From positions 1-7,972 of the forward strand of contig DUTL01000039.1 of NCBI GenBank assembly GCA_012842105.1: 7,972 nucleotides of DNA, written 5' to 3'. Both the position numbers and the translations under genes were made by a program. Of this stretch, positions 6,093 to 7,972 are shown piece by piece. This stretch comes from Candidatus Fermentithermobacillaceae bacterium (GTDB lineage Bacteria; Bacillota; Sulfobacillia; Fermentithermobacillales; Fermentithermobacillaceae). How positions within the stretch are numbered: the stretch's first letter is position 1; each line of letters begins with the position of its first letter. Below the pieces are notes generated by a model. It did no database searches. It saw only the letters and a program-made list of their open reading frames with translations, and was not told the origin of the DNA.

Positions 6093-6111
6093 AACTCGTA
6101 CAGCAGGTACG

Positions 6112-6140
6112 ATTATACCATTAACCATAAAACCAGACAA
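6112..6140 (-). promoter_or_regulatory. Sigma-A promoter of the tRNA-Gln/tRNA-Glu unit
   Basis: On the - strand, TATAAT (6112-6117) is a perfect -10, with TTGTCT (6135-6140; four of six consensus bases) exactly 17 bases upstream. The start point would fall near 6105, about 12 bases before tRNA-Gln. The short leader contains a 5-bp inverted repeat, CGTAC/GTACG (6098-6112). Confidence 0.5.
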
Positions 6141-6328
6141 TATACCAAGAGCAAAATTGCAAAGCTATGCCACCAAGCAGGCTTACGGCGTGTATTCAGC
6201 TGCCTATTTCCGCCCATCTTACCGGATAAAATCTGCAATTTGCAAGTATTGCCCAAGATCATAGCTCAAATATGAGCCCCATGGCTGGAACTTAAGAACT
6301 GTAGTCAGCCGTTACTCCTGTTCTGAAT
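6141..6328. other. Non-coding spacer between the nitroreductase gene and the tRNA promoter
   Basis: No gene with a ribosome site or recognisable product is seen. A short inverted repeat, GCTCA/TGAGC with loop AATA (6264-6277), lies about 50 bases after the nitroreductase stop but has no T run, so it is not a convincing terminator. Confidence 0.5.
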
Positions 6329-6844
6329 CTACCTCTCCCACACTATGTCTTCAAGTGGCCGCAAATTCCTTAAGCCCCTGTCTTGGTCCGGGTATCCAAC
6401 TGGTATCATTGCCACAGGACGTAAGTTTGGAGGTAATTCCAAAGCCTCTCGCACCGAAGTTTCCCGGAAAGCCCCAACCCAGCAGGTACCCAGTCCGAAG
6501 GAAGTTGCAGTAAGAAGGATGTTTGTAACTGCTGCAGCTGTATCCTGGATAAAGTACAAGGTCCTTCCCCTGTCCTCATACCGCTTACCTGCCACTTCAG
6601 CGTCTCCGCATACAACAATCACTACCGGAGCCTGAGCCAAGAAAACTTGATTTCCCGAAGCTTCCACTAATTTTTCTTTTACATCCTGGCTTTTGACCAA
6701 TACAAAGATCCATGGTTGCCTGTTTCCTGCACTCGGAGCCAGAACTGCACATTCCATAATGGTTTTCAAGAATTCCTCCGGAATCGGCTTATCCTGAAAC
6801 TTTCGTATACTGCGCCTGGCCTTTATTGCCTCGATAACATCCAC
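6329..6844 (-). CDS. Small nitroreductase-family FMN oxidoreductase
   Basis: Predicted 171-aa homodimeric FMN flavoprotein of the nitroreductase superfamily. It starts at a GTG with TAAGGAGG (6853-6860) 8 bases upstream. Expected flavin-binding segments are present: ARRSIRKF (9-16, phosphate-binding arginines), APSAGNRQPW (36-45), and the C-terminal glycine motif FGLGTCWVGAF (116-126), followed by PVAMIPVGYP (143-152). The length is at the short end of the family, so it lacks the long insertion that shapes the active site in enzymes such as NfsB. Substrates cannot be predicted; the family reduces nitro compounds, quinones, flavins and other acceptors using NAD(P)H. The gene begins 50 bases after the gltX stop on the same strand and is probably co-transcribed with it. 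A functional tie to tRNA charging is not evident. Confidence 0.5.
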   Translation of the reverse strand: MDVIEAIKARRSIRKFQDKPIPEEFLKTIMECAVLAPSAGNRQPWIFVLVKSQDVKEKLVEASGNQVFLAQAPVVIVVCGDAEVAGKRYEDRGRTLYFIQDTAAAVTNILLTATSFGLGTCWVGAFRETSVREALELPPNLRPVAMIPVGYPDQDRGLRNLRPLEDIVWER

Positions 6845-6852
6845 TGTGATCG

Positions 6853-6860
6853 CCTCCTTA
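6853..6860 (-). promoter_or_regulatory. Ribosome binding site deciding the GTG start of the nitroreductase
   Basis: On the - strand TAAGGAGG lies 8 bases before GTG 6844. This near-perfect site supports the non-ATG start that gives the usual family N-terminus (DVIEAIKARRSIRKF). Confidence 0.5.
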
Positions 6861-6874
6861 CCTGGGCCGGCTAA

Positions 6875-6889
6875 TGGGAGTCCCTCCCA
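6875..6889 (-). other. Stem-loop between gltX and the nitroreductase gene
   Basis: TGGGAG and CTCCCA form a 6-bp stem with a 3-base loop just after the gltX stop; flanking GGCC blocks (6865-6868 and 6892-6895) could lengthen it with interior mismatches. There is no T run on either strand, so it is not a standard terminator. It might be an RNA-processing or 3'-end protecting structure that lowers readthrough to the downstream gene, or a chance palindrome. Confidence 0.5.
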
Positions 6890-6894
6890 GAGGC

Positions 6895-7972
6895 CTAATG
6901 CTGCATGTTTTCGATGTACTTGACAGCAGCTGTAAGCCTGGAAACTGACTCATCCTTCCCAAGTACATACATTAACTCAAACAATCCGGGGCCTACTGTT
7001 TTCCCGCTAAGTGCAAGCCTGGTTGGGTGAATCAACTCTCCGCCTTTTATGCCTTCGTCATCGATAAGATTCCTGTAAGCTTTCTCGCATGACTCAATAC
7101 TCCAGTCAGATAGGCCTGAGAGTACCTCTGCGCCTTTTTCAAGCAATCCCGCAACATTTGGCTTGGTGAAGAATTTCCTTACACCTTTCTCATCGTAAGC
7201 ACTGGGAAGCCTGAAGTAAAACGCAGACGCCTCAGCCAATTCTTCCAAGGTCCTTGCTCTCTCCTGCAGTGAAACTACAACCTTCTTAAGCCAATCCCTC
7301 TTCCCGGCCAATTCTTCTTCTGTGCCAAGCCCTGCGGCAACTGCGAAAGGCATGTACTTCTGTACCAATGCTTCCGGTTCAAGCTGCCTAATATACTGCC
7401 CATTCATCCAGGTGAGTTTTTGAACATCGTAAACCGCAGCAGTAGATGATACCCTCGACAAGTCGAATTCTTCTGCCATTTCCTCAAGGGTCATGATCTC
7501 TTTGGTAGCGTCAGGAGGAGTCCACCCTAGAAGTGCTATATAATTTACAATGGCCTCTGGCAGATACCCCTTATCACGGAACTCTTCTACTGTTTGTGCT
7601 CCGTGCCTCTTGGACAGTTTGGACCTGTCCGGCGCAAGTATCATGGGAACATGGCCGAATTTCGGCATAGGAGCTGACAAAGCACGGTAGATCATCATCT
7701 GTTTTGGCGTATTCGAAAGATGCTCGTCGGCCCTAAGAACATGGGTTATCCCCATTAGCCAGTCATCAATAACGCACGCAAAATTGTATGTAGGAAACCC
7801 GTCAGATTTCATTATTATGAAATCGGCAATTTCCTCATTCTTAAAGGAAACCTCTCCGTGAATAAGGTCGTTCACTACAGTATTGCCCTGGTCGGGAGTC
7901 CTGAATCTAATAGTGCTGTTCCGGCCTTCCCTTTCCAGCCTCTCCCGCTCCTCAGGGGTAAGATTCCTGCAC
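6895..7972 (-). CDS. gltX: Glutamyl-tRNA synthetase, 5' end beyond the window
   Basis: Class I aminoacyl-tRNA synthetase that attaches Glu to tRNA-Glu and, in bacteria without GlnRS, also to tRNA-Gln for later amidation by GatCAB. The frame stays open to the right edge; 358 C-terminal codons are visible, so about 120-130 residues with the HIGH motif are missing relative to the usual length of about 480. An internal ATG at 7875 is not the start, because the preceding codons (RNLTPEERERLEREGR, then IRFRTPDQG) are typical GluRS sequence. The catalytic KMSKS loop reads KLSKRHG (KLSKR at 7606-7620). Upstream of it are the family segments DGFPTYNFACVIDD and HLSNTPKQ; the usual GEDH form before HLSNTPKQ is ADEH here. 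The C-terminal part is the all-helical anticodon-binding domain. Whether it is discriminating cannot be told from this fragment. Confidence 0.5.
   Translation of the reverse strand, partial: CRNLTPEERERLEREGRNSTIRFRTPDQGNTVVNDLIHGEVSFKNEEIADFIIMKSDGFPTYNFACVIDDWLMGITHVLRADEHLSNTPKQMMIYRALSAPMPKFGHVPMILAPDRSKLSKRHGAQTVEEFRDKGYLPEAIVNYIALLGWTPPDATKEIMTLEEMAEEFDLSRVSSTAAVYDVQKLTWMNGQYIRQLEPEALVQKYMPFAVAAGLGTEEELAGKRDWLKKVVVSLQERARTLEELAEASAFYFRLPSAYDEKGVRKFFTKPNVAGLLEKGAEVLSGLSDWSIESCEKAYRNLIDDEGIKGGELIHPTRLALSGKTVGPGLFELMYVLGKDESVSRLTAAVKYIENMQH

Noticed and set aside
5725..6275. Open frames overlapping the tRNA genes on both strands
   Set aside because: They run through two well-formed tRNA cloverleafs and have no ribosome sites or protein features.
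6264..6277. Hairpin GCTCA/TGAGC as terminator of the nitroreductase gene
   Set aside because: Only 5 bp and no following T run on the - strand.
1..7972. CRISPR array, insertion sequence, prophage or attachment site
   Set aside because: No regularly spaced repeats, transposase, integrase or terminal inverted repeats were found; the tRNA 3' ends show no visible duplicate in the window.

Overview
The window looks like chromosomal DNA from a Firmicute of class Clostridia, perhaps Peptococcaceae or a relative. This rests on strong Shine-Dalgarno sequences, frequent TTG and GTG starts, a Gram-positive-style type IV pilus operon, and the gltX / nitroreductase / tRNA-Gln / tRNA-Glu layout. The taxonomic call is inference from content and was not checked by any search. 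No mobile element, CRISPR array or integrase is visible.

Left part (1-5213, + strand). Seven genes lie head to tail with short gaps or 4-base overlaps and look like one type IV pilus / type II secretion-like operon. In order they are: a secreted transglutaminase-like protein; the inner-membrane platform protein PilC (GspF family); four small single-pass proteins resembling pseudopilins or minor pilins, with degenerate or absent prepilin-peptidase motifs; and the retraction ATPase PilT. The assembly ATPase PilB, the prepilin peptidase PilD, the PilM/N/O proteins and a canonical major pilin are not in the window. They may lie upstream or elsewhere. The operon promoter is also outside the window. 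The operon ends at a strong symmetrical hairpin (5226-5255) shared with the convergent gene that follows.

Middle (5279-6117, - strand). A small one-domain RRM RNA-binding protein has its own predicted promoter and a leader of about 110 nt that can form two competing pairings next to its ribosome binding site. Beyond it lies a tRNA unit, tRNA-Gln(CUG) then tRNA-Glu(CUC), with a good promoter on one side and an intrinsic terminator on the other.

Right part (6329-7972, - strand). A small FMN nitroreductase follows the 3' three quarters of gltX (glutamyl-tRNA synthetase), whose N-terminus with the HIGH motif lies beyond the right edge. In bacteria without GlnRS, GluRS charges both tRNA-Glu and tRNA-Gln, so finding gltX with exactly these two tRNAs makes functional sense.

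Several starts were revised from the longest reading frame using ribosome binding sites: the transglutaminase (TTG at 56), the GspI-like protein (ATG at 3018), the PilX-like protein (ATG at 3554) and PilT (ATG at 4158).
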